Source of the DNA: JALZKA01 sp033856515 | GTDB lineage: Bacteria > Actinomycetota > Thermoleophilia > Solirubrobacterales > 70-9 | Length of the DNA stretch: 64,000 nucleotides | Assembly (NCBI GenBank): GCA_033856515.1 | Contig: JAWVEY010000048.1 | Coordinates: 62,001-126,000 of the forward strand | Direction of reading: 5' to 3' | Part shown: positions 17,590 through 26,812 of the stretch, piece by piece | How positions within the stretch are numbered: the stretch's first letter is position 1 | Layout: every line of letters begins with the position of its first letter | The notes under the pieces: model-generated | Database searches by the model: none | What the model saw: the letters and a program-made list of their open reading frames with translations, nothing else | Told to the model about the DNA's origin: nothing | Made by a program: the position numbers and the translations under genes

Positions 17590-19695
17590 TTGGCTCGACC
17601 CTTGACATCCGAGAGCACCCTGGCCGATCGCCCCCCTGTGAGCGTGGTCGTGCCGTTTTACGGCACAGACGGCGAGGCGCGCGATCTCGTCTCCGCGCTG
17701 GCGACTCTTCAGCTAGGGCCCGGCGACGAGATCATCGTTGCGGAGAATCTCGCAGGAGGTCCGTTGGCGGCCTTGGCTCCGGAAGGAGTCCGAGTCCTGA
17801 CCGCTGCCGATCATGCGTCGTCCTATTACGCGCGCAATGTCGGCGCGGAGGAGGCTCGCAATGAGTGGCTTCTGTTCCTGGACGCGGATTGCCGTCCCGC
17901 GGCGGATCTCGTCAGCGCTTACTTCGACCCTCCACCAGGGCCGCAATGTGGGGCGCTCGCGGGCGAGATCGACGGGATCGGCCAGGGGCTTCTTGCGAGG
18001 TGGGCCGACTCGAGGGGCCTGTTGCGCCAGTCAGTCACCCTCGCACACCCGTATCGCCCCTCGGCGGTAACGGCGAACGTTCTGGTGCGCGCGGATGCTT
18101 GGCGTGCCGTGGGCGGCTTTCAAGAAGGGATCCGATCGGGCGGTGATGGCGACTTCGCGTGGCGCCTTCAGGACGCCGGCTGGGAGCTTGAGCAGCGAGA
18201 AGACGCCGTCGTGCGGCACGTGCATCGCGAGCGGCTGGGAGGGTTCGTCCGCCAGCTTTCGCGCCACAGTGCCGGGGCCGCCTGGCTCAACCGCCGACAT
18301 CCGGGTTCGAGCCCACCCCCGAAAATCGGCCGCGGGCTCGCCCGCTGCGTCGCCGGCGTCGTCGCCTGGACCTTCACCGCGCGATTCGAGCGCGCCGCAT
18401 TCAAGGCCATTGACGCGGTAGCGATCGCAGCAGCGGCTTGGGGTTATACACGCAGCAACGCGCCGCCCCACCGGACTGTTGTCCGTGGCGCCTCGACGAG
18501 CATCGTGGTATTTGCGGATGCCTTTCCACGGCTCTCGGAGACATTCGTCCTCAACGAGGTGCTGGCGCTGAGAAGGCTTGGGCTCAATGTCCGCGTCGAG
18601 GCCATCAGCCGCCCAGCCCGCCCGCTGCGCGGCGGCACGCGGGGCCTGGACGTGAACTATCGCGAGGACGACTCTCTCATGCGCAGGGCATTGGACGGCC
18701 TGTGGCTCGTTGCGCGGCACCCGTTCCGCGCTCTCCGCGACGTCCGATCACAGAGTCGCTGGCGCCAAGGAGGCGACCACGTCACACGCCTTCCCTCGAT
18801 CGCGCTTGCTGCTCGCCGTGTCAAGACCTACGGGGATTCCCATCTCCACGCCCATTTCGGCGCGAGCGCTGCACTGGAAGCGATGCGTGTCAGCCGGTTC
18901 AGGTGCATCCCGTACAGCGTGGCCCCTCACGCGTTCGAGATCTTTGCCCGTCCGACAAATCTCATCGAGAAGCTCACCGGCGCCAAGTTCATAAGCACTG
19001 ACTGCGCGTACAACGTCGAGCATCTCCAGAAGCTCTTGCCGCCTCCCGACGCCGACCGCGTGCACGAAGTAGTCCTAGGAATCGATGAAGCGCGATTCAC
19101 CAGGATTCGACCGCTGCCTGGGACTAGGGTTGTCGGCGCAGTCGGGCGCCTCGTCGAGAAAAAAGGGTTCGCTCACCTCATTTCGGCGATCGGACAGCTC
19201 GAGGGCACCGGCCGGGCCGTTGACGCGCTTTTTCTCGCCGGCGCTGGGCCCCTGCGTGAGGAGCTGCAAGAGCTTGCGACGGACTTGGGCGTCGCGGAGA
19301 GGGTCAGGTTCCTCGGCTCCCTTGAGCCGGCCGAGGTCCTCGAGTTTCTCCATGAGATCGACCTCTTCGCGCTCCCGTGCGTGATCGCGCAGGACGGCGA
19401 CCGGGACTCGATGCCAGTGGTTGTCAAGGAGGCCATGGCCATGGAGCTGATGGTGGTGGGAAGTGACGTCGTGGGGTTGCCCGAGATGATCCATCCGGGT
19501 TGGGGACGACTCGTGCCGCCCGCCGACTCTCCTGCGCTGGCGGACGCGATCGACGAGTTGCTCAGCCTTGCCTCGGCACAGCGGGCGGAGATGGGGATTC
19601 GCGGTAGGGCCTTTGTGCTTGACCATTGCAACGTCGATCTCGAAGCCGAGAAGGTCGCGAGGCTAATTCGAGACATGCCTCCATCGCTGAGCTAG
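17590..19695 (+). CDS. Two-domain glycosyltransferase: GT2 fused to GT4
   Basis: 701 residues holding two catalytic domains. Residues about 16-230 are GT-A family 2 (VSVVVPFYGTDGEA, LFLDADCRPAADL, GGFQEGIRSGGDGDFAWRL). Residues about 295-690 are GT-B family 4 (VVFADAFPRLSETFVLNEV, VAPHAFEIF, VGAVGRLVEKKGF, FLGSLEPAEV, PVVVKEAMAMEL). The second half resembles colanic-acid-type WcaL/AmsK enzymes. A fusion suggests consecutive sugar additions on one carrier. TTG at 17590 is used; GTG 17638 is an alternative. It is followed 13 bases later by another GT2 gene. The frame is intact through the junction (residues 230-295), so this is a real single ORF. Confidence 0.85.
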   Translation: MARPLTSESTLADRPPVSVVVPFYGTDGEARDLVSALATLQLGPGDEIIVAENLAGGPLAALAPEGVRVLTAADHASSYYARNVGAEEARNEWLLFLDADCRPAADLVSAYFDPPPGPQCGALAGEIDGIGQGLLARWADSRGLLRQSVTLAHPYRPSAVTANVLVRADAWRAVGGFQEGIRSGGDGDFAWRLQDAGWELEQREDAVVRHVHRERLGGFVRQLSRHSAGAAWLNRRHPGSSPPPKIGRGLARCVAGVVAWTFTARFERAAFKAIDAVAIAAAAWGYTRSNAPPHRTVVRGASTSIVVFADAFPRLSETFVLNEVLALRRLGLNVRVEAISRPARPLRGGTRGLDVNYREDDSLMRRALDGLWLVARHPFRALRDVRSQSRWRQGGDHVTRLPSIALAARRVKTYGDSHLHAHFGASAALEAMRVSRFRCIPYSVAPHAFEIFARPTNLIEKLTGAKFISTDCAYNVEHLQKLLPPPDADRVHEVVLGIDEARFTRIRPLPGTRVVGAVGRLVEKKGFAHLISAIGQLEGTGRAVDALFLAGAGPLREELQELATDLGVAERVRFLGSLEPAEVLEFLHEIDLFALPCVIAQDGDRDSMPVVVKEAMAMELMVVGSDVVGLPEMIHPGWGRLVPPADSPALADAIDELLSLASAQRAEMGIRGRAFVLDHCNVDLEAEKVARLIRDMPPSLS

Positions 19696-19708
19696 ATTCG
19701 ACGAACGG

Positions 19709-20668
19709 ATGGAATCCGCCCCGAAAGTCGCCGTCGTCATCCCCACCCGAAACCGGGAGACGAGGGTTGCCTTTGCCCTTGAAGCGATCGGCGCGCAAAC
19801 GCTTCCTCGCGACCAATTTGAGGTAGTGGTCGTCCGCGATTCCTCCCAGGCGGGGCCGTTCGCAAAGCCCCCCGAGGGACTCACGGTCAGGTACCTGACC
19901 TATTCGGGGTCATCCGGTCCCACCGCGAAGCGAAATGTGGGCTGGCGCAGCACCACCGCGCCGCTCGTTGCGTTTACTGACGATGATTGCCGTCCCGCTC
20001 CGGATTGGCTCGAGCGCATGATCCAAGCAGAGGAAGACGGAACCTTCCTCACCGGCCGAACTGAACCGGATCCTGACGAGATTCACCTACTCCGCGGACT
20101 GGCGCGCAGTCGGACCGTAGTGGGTCCAAGTGAGTGGTATCCCTGTTGCAATGTCGCCTATCCCCGGGCGATGCTCGACCGGCTGGACGGCTTCGATGAA
20201 TCGTTTTACTTCGGAGGCGAGGACACCGATCTCGCCCTACGCGCCCGGAAGGCCGGCGCCCGCGCTCAATACGTGCACGAGGCTCTCGTCTGGCACGCGG
20301 TCCTTTCCAGAACCTTGATCGATGCCTTCCGGGAAGCTGTCGCCTGGCCTTCGCTGCCTCTCGTGATCTCACGCCATCCTGAGCAGCGCCGCCACCTGTA
20401 CCTCTCCTTCTTCCGCAACGAAGCCCACGCCAAGTTGGCACTTGCAGTTCTGGGTTCAGCAGCGCTGCGCGCACGGCCGGCGTTTGCGTTGGCGATGTGG
20501 CTGCCCTACCTCGCCCACCATCTGCGGAGCGAGCTCCATACTCCCTCTCCTGTTCCGGTCAAGCTCGCACGTGGATCGCTACGGCTTCCAAGTCTCCTCC
20601 TCGTTGAGCTGGTTGAGATGGCGGCAACGGCAAGGGCCGCTTGGCGCCACCGCGTCGCGGTCGCTTAA
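19709..20668 (+). CDS. Family 2 glycosyltransferase
   Basis: 319 residues. GT2 motifs: VVIPTRNRETRVAFAL, GPTAKRNVGWR, AFTDDDCRPAPDW (metal-binding), NVAYPRAMLDRLDGFDESFYFGGEDTDLALR. A hydrophobic C-terminal segment may contact the membrane. It is the second gene of a plus-strand series starting at 17590. The GT2 at 21272-22255 has the same layout (DDDC, NIFYPRALL, GGEDADL) and looks paralogous. Sugar specificity is unknown. Confidence 0.88.
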   Translation: MESAPKVAVVIPTRNRETRVAFALEAIGAQTLPRDQFEVVVVRDSSQAGPFAKPPEGLTVRYLTYSGSSGPTAKRNVGWRSTTAPLVAFTDDDCRPAPDWLERMIQAEEDGTFLTGRTEPDPDEIHLLRGLARSRTVVGPSEWYPCCNVAYPRAMLDRLDGFDESFYFGGEDTDLALRARKAGARAQYVHEALVWHAVLSRTLIDAFREAVAWPSLPLVISRHPEQRRHLYLSFFRNEAHAKLALAVLGSAALRARPAFALAMWLPYLAHHLRSELHTPSPVPVKLARGSLRLPSLLLVELVEMAATARAAWRHRVAVA

Positions 20669-20670
20669 CG

Positions 20671-21249
20671 TTGCGCATCGCCCTGCTCCAGCTCGATGGG
20701 GGAGACCCGGACAATGAGCTCCCGGTAGCCGGACTTCGGGACGCGCTTGCGGCCCGAGGCCATGATGTCGTCCTCATTCGTTCGCCGGGCCCACGGGCCC
20801 GTGACGGCTTCCGCGACGCTGGCACAGTTTGGCTGCCAAATCTCCAGGTGCCTCGTGTGGCCCGGCACTATGAGGACCATCTCGCGCTGTCGCCTTTCAT
20901 CTGCTGGGAGATCATGCGCCGTGATCTGAACGTTGTGCACGCGTTTCAAAGTGCGGGAGCATGGGCCGCAACGATGGCTATTCGCGGCAAGAGCCCGTCT
21001 CTGGTGTTCTCCTTGCAGCGCACCCCGGATCGCCGTTTCCTGACGGCTCGCCACTTCCGGCTCGAGATGCTCTTGAGGGTGGCCGAGAAAGCGGCTGCAT
21101 GCACTGTCCCGGACATCGAGGCAAGCCGAACGTTCGAGCGCTACCTGCTGCGGCATCCCGAGGTCGCTGACACGGTCGGTGACCTCGAAGTCGCGAAGAT
21201 CGCGGAACGCTTTGAGCAGATCTATCGCGCTTCCGGGGGCGGAACCTGA
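20671..21249 (+). CDS. GT4-like half-protein: N-terminal Rossmann domain joined to a C-terminal helix
   Basis: 192 residues from TTG 20671, two bases after the stop of the preceding GT2 gene. Residues 1-150 look like the N-terminal domain of a GT4 enzyme (RIALLQLDGGDPDNELPVAG, DVVLIRSPG, LNVVHAFQSAGAWAATMA, CTVPDIEASRTF). The donor-binding C-terminal domain, normally about 170 residues with the E-x7-E motif, is absent. The last 25 residues (AKIAERFEQIYRA) resemble the terminal helix of complete GT4 proteins. This suggests an internal in-frame deletion, so it may be inactive or act as a partner subunit. No continuation is seen downstream, where a convergent gene begins. Confidence 0.6.
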   Translation: MRIALLQLDGGDPDNELPVAGLRDALAARGHDVVLIRSPGPRARDGFRDAGTVWLPNLQVPRVARHYEDHLALSPFICWEIMRRDLNVVHAFQSAGAWAATMAIRGKSPSLVFSLQRTPDRRFLTARHFRLEMLLRVAEKAAACTVPDIEASRTFERYLLRHPEVADTVGDLEVAKIAERFEQIYRASGGGT

Positions 21250-21271
21250 AACGCTCGGGACCGTTGCGATG

Positions 21272-22255
21272 CTAGATCATGGGGTGGCGGTATCGGACCG
21301 CGGCGCGCACGATCGCCCAGCACTCCACGATGTCGTGAATCAGGTAGTAGGGCAGGATCCAGGGGCCTGCACGATCGTGCTGCCGGCGATGCTCTATCTC
21401 TTGGAGATACGGAAGTCCGAGCCACGGGCCAAGCCACCTCAAGCGCGCGGGCAGGAGAACGGCGAGGGCCGCACGGGCGAGCAGGTAGTGGCTTCCTTTC
21501 CAGAACAATCCCTTCACGAAGTGCGCCCGGCGGAGTTCTGGATGTCGGACATACGCTCTCATCGGGGTGGTCCATCGTCCTGCAACCCGAAGCTTCCCGA
21601 CTGGGCCGAGTTCGTTCACCGCGTGGTAGACGAGAGCCTCGGGCTCGAACTTTGCGCGTGCTCCAGCGGCTAGAACGCGCCATCCCAAGTCTGCGTCTTC
21701 CCCGCCCGGAGCCCGGCCGAACACTGCTGTGTCGAAGCCGTCGACCTTCTGCAACAAGGCCCGCGGGTAGAAGATGTTGCAGGTCTGAAACCCGGCGTCC
21801 TGCTCCCTCACTTCAATCGTCCGGGTAAAGGGGCCGATGCGTCCTCGCTCCGCAGGGATCGGCTCGGTCCGTCCCTGCACAAAGGTTCCTGGCGAGGCAC
21901 GAAGCGACTGGAGACCGCTGGTCAACCAATCCGGGTCGGGTTCGCAATCGTCGTCAGTGAATGCAATGACATCCGACCGGGCGGCACGCCACCCGCGATC
22001 CCGCGCCTGCGCGGGGCCCTGAGTGGTTTCGTTTCTCAGGATCGTGAGGTCCAGGTCTCCGCGAGTGAGCTCCCCCTGCAAGACGAGTTGCGTGGAATCG
22101 TCGGAAGCGTCGTCGACGACGATCACTTCAAGCGCGTTGCGACCTATGTTCTGAGTTCGCAAGGCTCGGAGGAGCGCTTCGAGCCGGACGCTTCGGTTGT
22201 GCGTCGCGACCACAATGCTCACCTGCGGGGTGGAAGTAGTGCTTGCAGCGATCAC
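21272..22255 (-). CDS. Family 2 glycosyltransferase
   Basis: 327 residues: VSIVVATHNRSVRLEALL, VVDDASDDST, AFTDDDCEPDPDW (metal-binding), RTEPIPAE, NIFYPRALLQKVDGFD, APGGEDADLGWRV and a partly hydrophobic C-terminal region. Its start overlaps the upstream methyltransferase stop by four bases (ATGA), so the pair is translationally coupled. It appears paralogous to the GT2 at 19709-20668, consistent with duplication inside the locus. Confidence 0.88.
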   Translation of the reverse strand: MIAASTTSTPQVSIVVATHNRSVRLEALLRALRTQNIGRNALEVIVVDDASDDSTQLVLQGELTRGDLDLTILRNETTQGPAQARDRGWRAARSDVIAFTDDDCEPDPDWLTSGLQSLRASPGTFVQGRTEPIPAERGRIGPFTRTIEVREQDAGFQTCNIFYPRALLQKVDGFDTAVFGRAPGGEDADLGWRVLAAGARAKFEPEALVYHAVNELGPVGKLRVAGRWTTPMRAYVRHPELRRAHFVKGLFWKGSHYLLARAALAVLLPARLRWLGPWLGLPYLQEIEHRRQHDRAGPWILPYYLIHDIVECWAIVRAAVRYRHPMI

Positions 22256-22965
22256 GGGGTCGGGTGGTCGACCTTCCGAAGCAGAACCGAGCAGAATTGG
22301 GTGTCCTGACCAACGATGTTCTCGACCTCGGTTCCTCCGTCGCCTGCAGCGTCTCGGAGGTCAGCGATTTCCACTGACGATCCCAGCCACGCCGGGTGAG
22401 CCTGCCCCTTTGGGCCTCGCCTGAGAAGCGCGCGCGCAATCACCCCGGCTCGCCGGGCGGGTGACGGGGGACGGTGGATGTCTGGCGCAGCGGATACCTC
22501 GAAGGCCGCCCAGCCACCTGGACGCAGCACGCGTCCGATCTCCCTGATGTAGCCCAGCGTGATCTCGGGATCGGGGATGTGCTGAAAGACCACATGCGAG
22601 GTGCAAGCGTCGGCAGAGCAGTCGTCGATCCCGGCCAGCGAGGTCCCGTCCCCCAAGATCCAATCCACGTTGTCCAGCTGAGGGTTCAATTCACGTGCAC
22701 GGGCCAGCATTCGTTCTGAAACGTCGACGGCTCGAACGGACGTGCCTCTAGCGGCCAGGACGCGGGTGATACGACCTACACCGCACCCGATCTCGACGAT
22801 TTCATCATCGTGGCTAATCGCGGCCCCGACTCGGCCGAGCGCGACATCGAGCGACTCCTCGCCGCCCGTCCAGAAATCATCGAGGTCACCCTCGCGGTAC
22901 ATGCGACGGTTGTCGATGAAGAAGAAGGGATCTTCGCCAGCACGCTCGTCCCAGAAATCTTTCAT
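22252..22965 (-). CDS. Class I SAM-dependent methyltransferase
   Basis: 237 residues. Motif I is VEIGCGVGRITRVLAARG, followed by VRAVDVSERMLARAREL, ADACTSHVVFQHIPD and IGRVLRPGGWAAFEV, the pattern of Methyltransf_11/25-type small-molecule enzymes. The frame runs to an ATG at 22983, but AAGGA at 22971-22975 lies five bases before the ATG at 22965, which I take as the start (KDFWDERA). It is coupled to the GT2 gene downstream, so it probably methylates a sugar of the glycan. The target position is unknown. Confidence 0.82.
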   Translation of the reverse strand: MKDFWDERAGEDPFFFIDNRRMYREGDLDDFWTGGEESLDVALGRVGAAISHDDEIVEIGCGVGRITRVLAARGTSVRAVDVSERMLARARELNPQLDNVDWILGDGTSLAGIDDCSADACTSHVVFQHIPDPEITLGYIREIGRVLRPGGWAAFEVSAAPDIHRPPSPARRAGVIARALLRRGPKGQAHPAWLGSSVEIADLRDAAGDGGTEVENIVGQDTQFCSVLLRKVDHPTP

Positions 22966-23049
22966 CGAAGTCCTTTTCATCAATGGGCAAGCGTATTCGG
23001 GCGCAGGGCCTGGACTACGACGGCAGAAGGATGCCGTTTAATTCAGGCG

Positions 23050-24012
23050 GTGAACAAGGTGAGCGTAATCGTGCCAGCGTTCAATGCGGCTGGAACTATC
23101 GCGAAGACGATCCGTGCCCTTTCGATGCAAGATCTACACGAGGCGTACGAGGTAATCGTTGTGGACGACGGATCGACCGACGGAACGGCGGAACTCATCG
23201 AGCGAGCGGGACCGCCGGTCAGGTTGGTCCGTCAAGTGCAGCAGGGACCAGCGGCTGCTCGAAATCGCGGCGTCGCGGAGGCGGAGGGCCAAGTCATTGC
23301 GTTCACTGATGCGGACTGCGACCCCGAGCCCGGTTGGTTGCGCGCGGGCGTCGCGGCCCTCTCCCAGGCCGATCTGGTTCAAGGAATGGTGCTTCCTGAC
23401 CCCGGTGTCCTCCCTCAGCCGTTCGATCGCAGCGTGACCGTGACACGGGAGTACGGCCTCTATGAGACCGCGAACCTCCTCGTGACGCGGGAGTTGTTCG
23501 AAAGGATCGGCGGATTTGAGGATTGGTTACCGGCGCGGATAGGTAAGCCACTGGCTGAAGATGTCTGGTTCGGTTGGCGAGCCCAACGAATTGGCGCGAA
23601 CACAGTGTTCTGCTCTGAAGCGGTCGTCTATCACGCCGTGTTCAGGCGGTCCCCATTCGGCTACATCCGCGAGCGTCTCCGCCTTGTCTATTTCCCCACG
23701 ATGGTGGCGCAGATGCCGGAGCTCCGAGCGGTCTTTCTGCATCGCCGGATTTTCCTCACGCCACGTACCGCCAGCTTTGACCTCGCCCTCTTAGGCGTGG
23801 TCGGGGCGTGGATTGCCGCGCGGCACGGACGGCCGTGCAGGGCGGTAGCCGCCACATTGGCAATCTGCCCCTATCTCCAGAAACACCTGGTCGATGCCCA
23901 GGCGTGGGGTCGCCGAGCGCCGTTCGTGCTCCCGACTTACTTCGTGGCCGATCTCGTTGGCTTCGCCGCGCTTGCATGGGGCACCCTTCGCCAGCGCTCG
24001 CCGGTCCTCTAA
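23050..24012 (+). CDS. Family 2 glycosyltransferase
   Basis: 320 residues from GTG 23050: VSVIVPAFNAAGTIAKTI, VVDDGSTDGTAELI, GPAAARNRG, FTDADCDPEPGW (metal-binding), TANLLVTRELFERIGGFEDW, LAEDVWFGWRAQ. The frame is open about 80 codons further upstream but that part is antisense to the methyltransferase gene. A GTG at 23059 is equally possible. The gene ends in TAATG, overlapping the start of the GT4 gene by one base, so the two are coupled. Weak Shine-Dalgarno. Confidence 0.87.
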   Translation: MNKVSVIVPAFNAAGTIAKTIRALSMQDLHEAYEVIVVDDGSTDGTAELIERAGPPVRLVRQVQQGPAAARNRGVAEAEGQVIAFTDADCDPEPGWLRAGVAALSQADLVQGMVLPDPGVLPQPFDRSVTVTREYGLYETANLLVTRELFERIGGFEDWLPARIGKPLAEDVWFGWRAQRIGANTVFCSEAVVYHAVFRRSPFGYIRERLRLVYFPTMVAQMPELRAVFLHRRIFLTPRTASFDLALLGVVGAWIAARHGRPCRAVAATLAICPYLQKHLVDAQAWGRRAPFVLPTYFVADLVGFAALAWGTLRQRSPVL

Positions 24013-25196
24013 TGCGAATACTTACGGTGGGCAATATGTATCCCCCTCACAGCTTAGGGGGATACGAGATCGTCTGGAAATCCGCGGTCGCGCATCTGAG
24101 CGAAGCTGGCCATGACGTGCGTGTCCTCACTACGACCTTCCGTCTTCCGGACGTGGTTGACGAGGCGGAGCATGCCCCAATCTGCCGGGACCTCGACTGG
24201 TACTGGCGGGATGGGACCTGGCCGCGTCTCAGCTTTCGCGAGCGGCTGCGTATCGAGCGGAGGAACGCTCGTACGTTCGAGTGGCAGCGGCGCGACCTCC
24301 AGCCGGAGGTAATCTGCTGGTGGGCGATGGGAGGGATGTCATTGTCGCTGATCGAGCGAAGCCGACGTCACGGCGATAGTTCGGCATTCGTCGTTTGTGA
24401 CGACTGGCTTCTGTATGGCCCTCAGGTTGACGCGTGGTTGCGCGCTACGAACCGATTCCGACTTCTGAACGCGCCAATCGAGCGCCTGGTCGGTCTCCCC
24501 GCCCGGATCGATATCGAGGACGCCGGCCCGTGGCTTTTTCCCAGCGAAACAGTCCGAAAGCGTGCACTCGATGGAGGGTGGCGATTGGGAGACACGACTG
24601 TCTGCCACCAAGGGATCAACCCTGCGCTCTTCCGTCCCGCGCCGCCCCGGGACTGGCAGGATCGCTTGCTCTACGTAGGGCGCCTTGACCCCCGCAAAGG
24701 CGTCGACCTGGCCATCCGGGTACTCCCTGAACTCTCCGACTCGACAACCCTGAGGGTCGTGGGTGAGGGGGACAGATCGTATCGAAGCGAGCTGCGCGAA
24801 CTCGCTCACACGATCGGCGTGGCTGACCGGGTCACGTTTTCGGCAGTCCCGCGCGAAGAGTTGCCGGCCGTCTACGCGGCCGCGGATGCTCTGATCTTTC
24901 CCGTCCGCTGGACGGAGCCGTGGGGCCTGGTCCCGCTCGAGGCGATGGCGGTCGGAACGCCCGTCATAGCAACTGGGCGGGGTGGCTCCGGTGAATACCT
25001 CGAGCCTGGAAGCAACTGCCTCCTTTTCGACCCGGAAGCTGGGCCTGCTGCGCTCGCAAAGTCGGTCGAGGCGCTTGCGAGGGACAAAACGCTTCGCTCG
25101 CGATTGCGCGAGGGGGGAATGCAGACATCCGCGAAATTCGGAGGAGACGACTTCAACCTTGCCGTGGAGGACATGATCGAAAGAGCCGCGCGTTGA
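24012..25196 (+). CDS. Family 4 glycosyltransferase
   Basis: 394-residue GT-B enzyme: N-terminal ILTVGNMYPPHSLGGYEIV, then LFPSETVRKRAL, LLYVGRLDPRKGVDLAIRVL, VVGEGD, FSAVPREELPAVYAAADALIFPVRWTEPWGLVPLEAMAVGTPVIAT. The E-P-W-G-L-V-P-L-E pattern supplies the two glutamates of the GT4 donor site. The ATG at 24012 overlaps the previous stop (TAATG); the longer open frame upstream is only a shadow. It ends overlapping the flippase start by four bases (TTGA). Likely adds a sugar to the lipid-linked repeat. Confidence 0.9.
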   Translation: MRILTVGNMYPPHSLGGYEIVWKSAVAHLSEAGHDVRVLTTTFRLPDVVDEAEHAPICRDLDWYWRDGTWPRLSFRERLRIERRNARTFEWQRRDLQPEVICWWAMGGMSLSLIERSRRHGDSSAFVVCDDWLLYGPQVDAWLRATNRFRLLNAPIERLVGLPARIDIEDAGPWLFPSETVRKRALDGGWRLGDTTVCHQGINPALFRPAPPRDWQDRLLYVGRLDPRKGVDLAIRVLPELSDSTTLRVVGEGDRSYRSELRELAHTIGVADRVTFSAVPREELPAVYAAADALIFPVRWTEPWGLVPLEAMAVGTPVIATGRGGSGEYLEPGSNCLLFDPEAGPAALAKSVEALARDKTLRSRLREGGMQTSAKFGGDDFNLAVEDMIERAAR

Positions 25197-26737
25197 CCCG
25201 GGAGAGCGACGAACATGTGCCCGCCGTGGCCGCACCGGCAAGCTCGACTGATCTCAGCCCGGTTGGTGGAGACCCGAGTGTGCCGGAGGTGGGTCGCCGG
25301 ACTCGTGCTGCACGCGGCGCAGCGATCAACTCCGCGTTCTTCGCTGGTATCGGCGGCCTCAACCTGCTCAAGAGCTTCATCATCGCGGGCTTCTTGAATG
25401 CATCGGCGTTCGGGATCTGGAGCATCCTGCTCCTCGCCGCGATATTCGTCAGTGCGATCAAGGCGGTAATCGTCACCGACAAGTTCATCCAGCAGGACGA
25501 GCCTGACCAGGAGATCGCGTTCCAGAAGGCATTTACCCTCGAACTGATGTCGGCCGGAGCTCTGGCCGCAGCGATGCTTGTTCTAGCCCCCGTTCTCGCG
25601 CTTGTCTATGGCGAGGAGGATCTGCTCCTACCTGGCCTGGCGCTCTCGCTCCTACTGCCCGGGCTGGCTTTTCAATTCCCCATCTCAGTTTGGTATCGGC
25701 GCATGGACTACTTTCGGCAGCGCCTCCTCATGAGCGTGGATCCAGTAGTTGGGTTCGTTGTCACGGTGGCACTGGCCGCCGCAGGCTTCGGATATTGGAG
25801 CTTAATAGTCGGAATCGTGGCCGGCGCGTGGGCCGGCGGCGTAGTGGCTCTCGCCACATCTCCGTATCCCATCGCGTTGCGGTTCGATCGCGGAATTGTT
25901 CGCGAATACCTCGCGTTCTCGCTGCCGCTCGTCGTCGCGGTCACCGCGGGGCTGTTGATCGCGCAGCTCTCGATCTTCTTCGGAGACGTTGCACTCGGGC
26001 TCGCGGGTGCCGGCGCTATTGGACTCGCTGCGACCTACACCGCCTACACGGACCGTGTTGATGCGATCGTCACGCAGGCGCTGTATCCGGCACTCTGCCG
26101 CGTGGCGGAGCGGCGCGAGCTGCTGCTCGAAGCGTTCGTGAAGTCGAATCGGCTCGCCCTGATGTGGGGGGTCCCGTTTGGAGTTGGTCTGACGTTGTTC
26201 GCAGCTGACCTTATCGATTTCGGCCTTGGCGACCAGTGGAACGAAGCGTTGATTTTGCTGCAGGTTTTTGGCGTAACCGCGGCGGTCAACCACATCGGCT
26301 TCAACTGGTCCGCCTTCTTTCGAGCGACCGGCAACACGGTCCCGATAGCGAAGGTGGTATTTGTGGCGTTCATCGTCTTCGCCGCGACAGCAATTCCGCT
26401 GCTTCTCGCATACGGACTCGCTGGCTACGCTGCGGGTGTTGTGGTCATGACGGTCTTCTCACTGGTCGCCCGCTTTTACTTTCTCAACAAGCTTTTCCCA
26501 GCGTTTCGGGGAGTGGTCCACATAGTTAGGGCGTTCGTGCCGACGGTGCCGGCGGTGGCAGCAGTCCTAGTGATCCGAGTTGCTAGCGCGGGCGAAAGGG
26601 CGCTCGAGGATGTTCTGTTGGAACTCGCGATCTACGCTGGCGTAACCGTAATAGCGACGCTCGGTTTCGAGCGAGCGCTTCTCGCCGAGGCCGCGTCCTA
26701 TCTTCGAAGTCGACGACCATTTGTGCAACCGGGCTGA
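25193..26737 (+). CDS. Wzx-type polysaccharide flippase (MOP superfamily)
   Basis: 514 residues with about twelve to fourteen hydrophobic helices after a polar N-terminus of about 35 residues. The N-terminal GAAINSAFFAGIGGLNLLKSFIIAGFL and later ARFYFLNKLFP segments fit the polysaccharide transporter (PF01943/PF13440) family that flips undecaprenyl-linked repeats across the membrane. Start is TTG 25193 overlapping the GT4 stop (TTGA). It is the only flippase candidate in the window, which with the polymerase-like proteins and the Wzz/kinase argues for a Wzx/Wzy pathway. Confidence 0.88.
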   Translation: MTRESDEHVPAVAAPASSTDLSPVGGDPSVPEVGRRTRAARGAAINSAFFAGIGGLNLLKSFIIAGFLNASAFGIWSILLLAAIFVSAIKAVIVTDKFIQQDEPDQEIAFQKAFTLELMSAGALAAAMLVLAPVLALVYGEEDLLLPGLALSLLLPGLAFQFPISVWYRRMDYFRQRLLMSVDPVVGFVVTVALAAAGFGYWSLIVGIVAGAWAGGVVALATSPYPIALRFDRGIVREYLAFSLPLVVAVTAGLLIAQLSIFFGDVALGLAGAGAIGLAATYTAYTDRVDAIVTQALYPALCRVAERRELLLEAFVKSNRLALMWGVPFGVGLTLFAADLIDFGLGDQWNEALILLQVFGVTAAVNHIGFNWSAFFRATGNTVPIAKVVFVAFIVFAATAIPLLLAYGLAGYAAGVVVMTVFSLVARFYFLNKLFPAFRGVVHIVRAFVPTVPAVAAVLVIRVASAGERALEDVLLELAIYAGVTVIATLGFERALLAEAASYLRSRRPFVQPG

Positions 26738-26812
26738 CTGGCCCGAGGGGTCTGAGGCTCGGACCGGTCCCATCCCGTCGAAAGGTCTCGCCAGCGGGTA
26801 GGTTGAGCTGCC

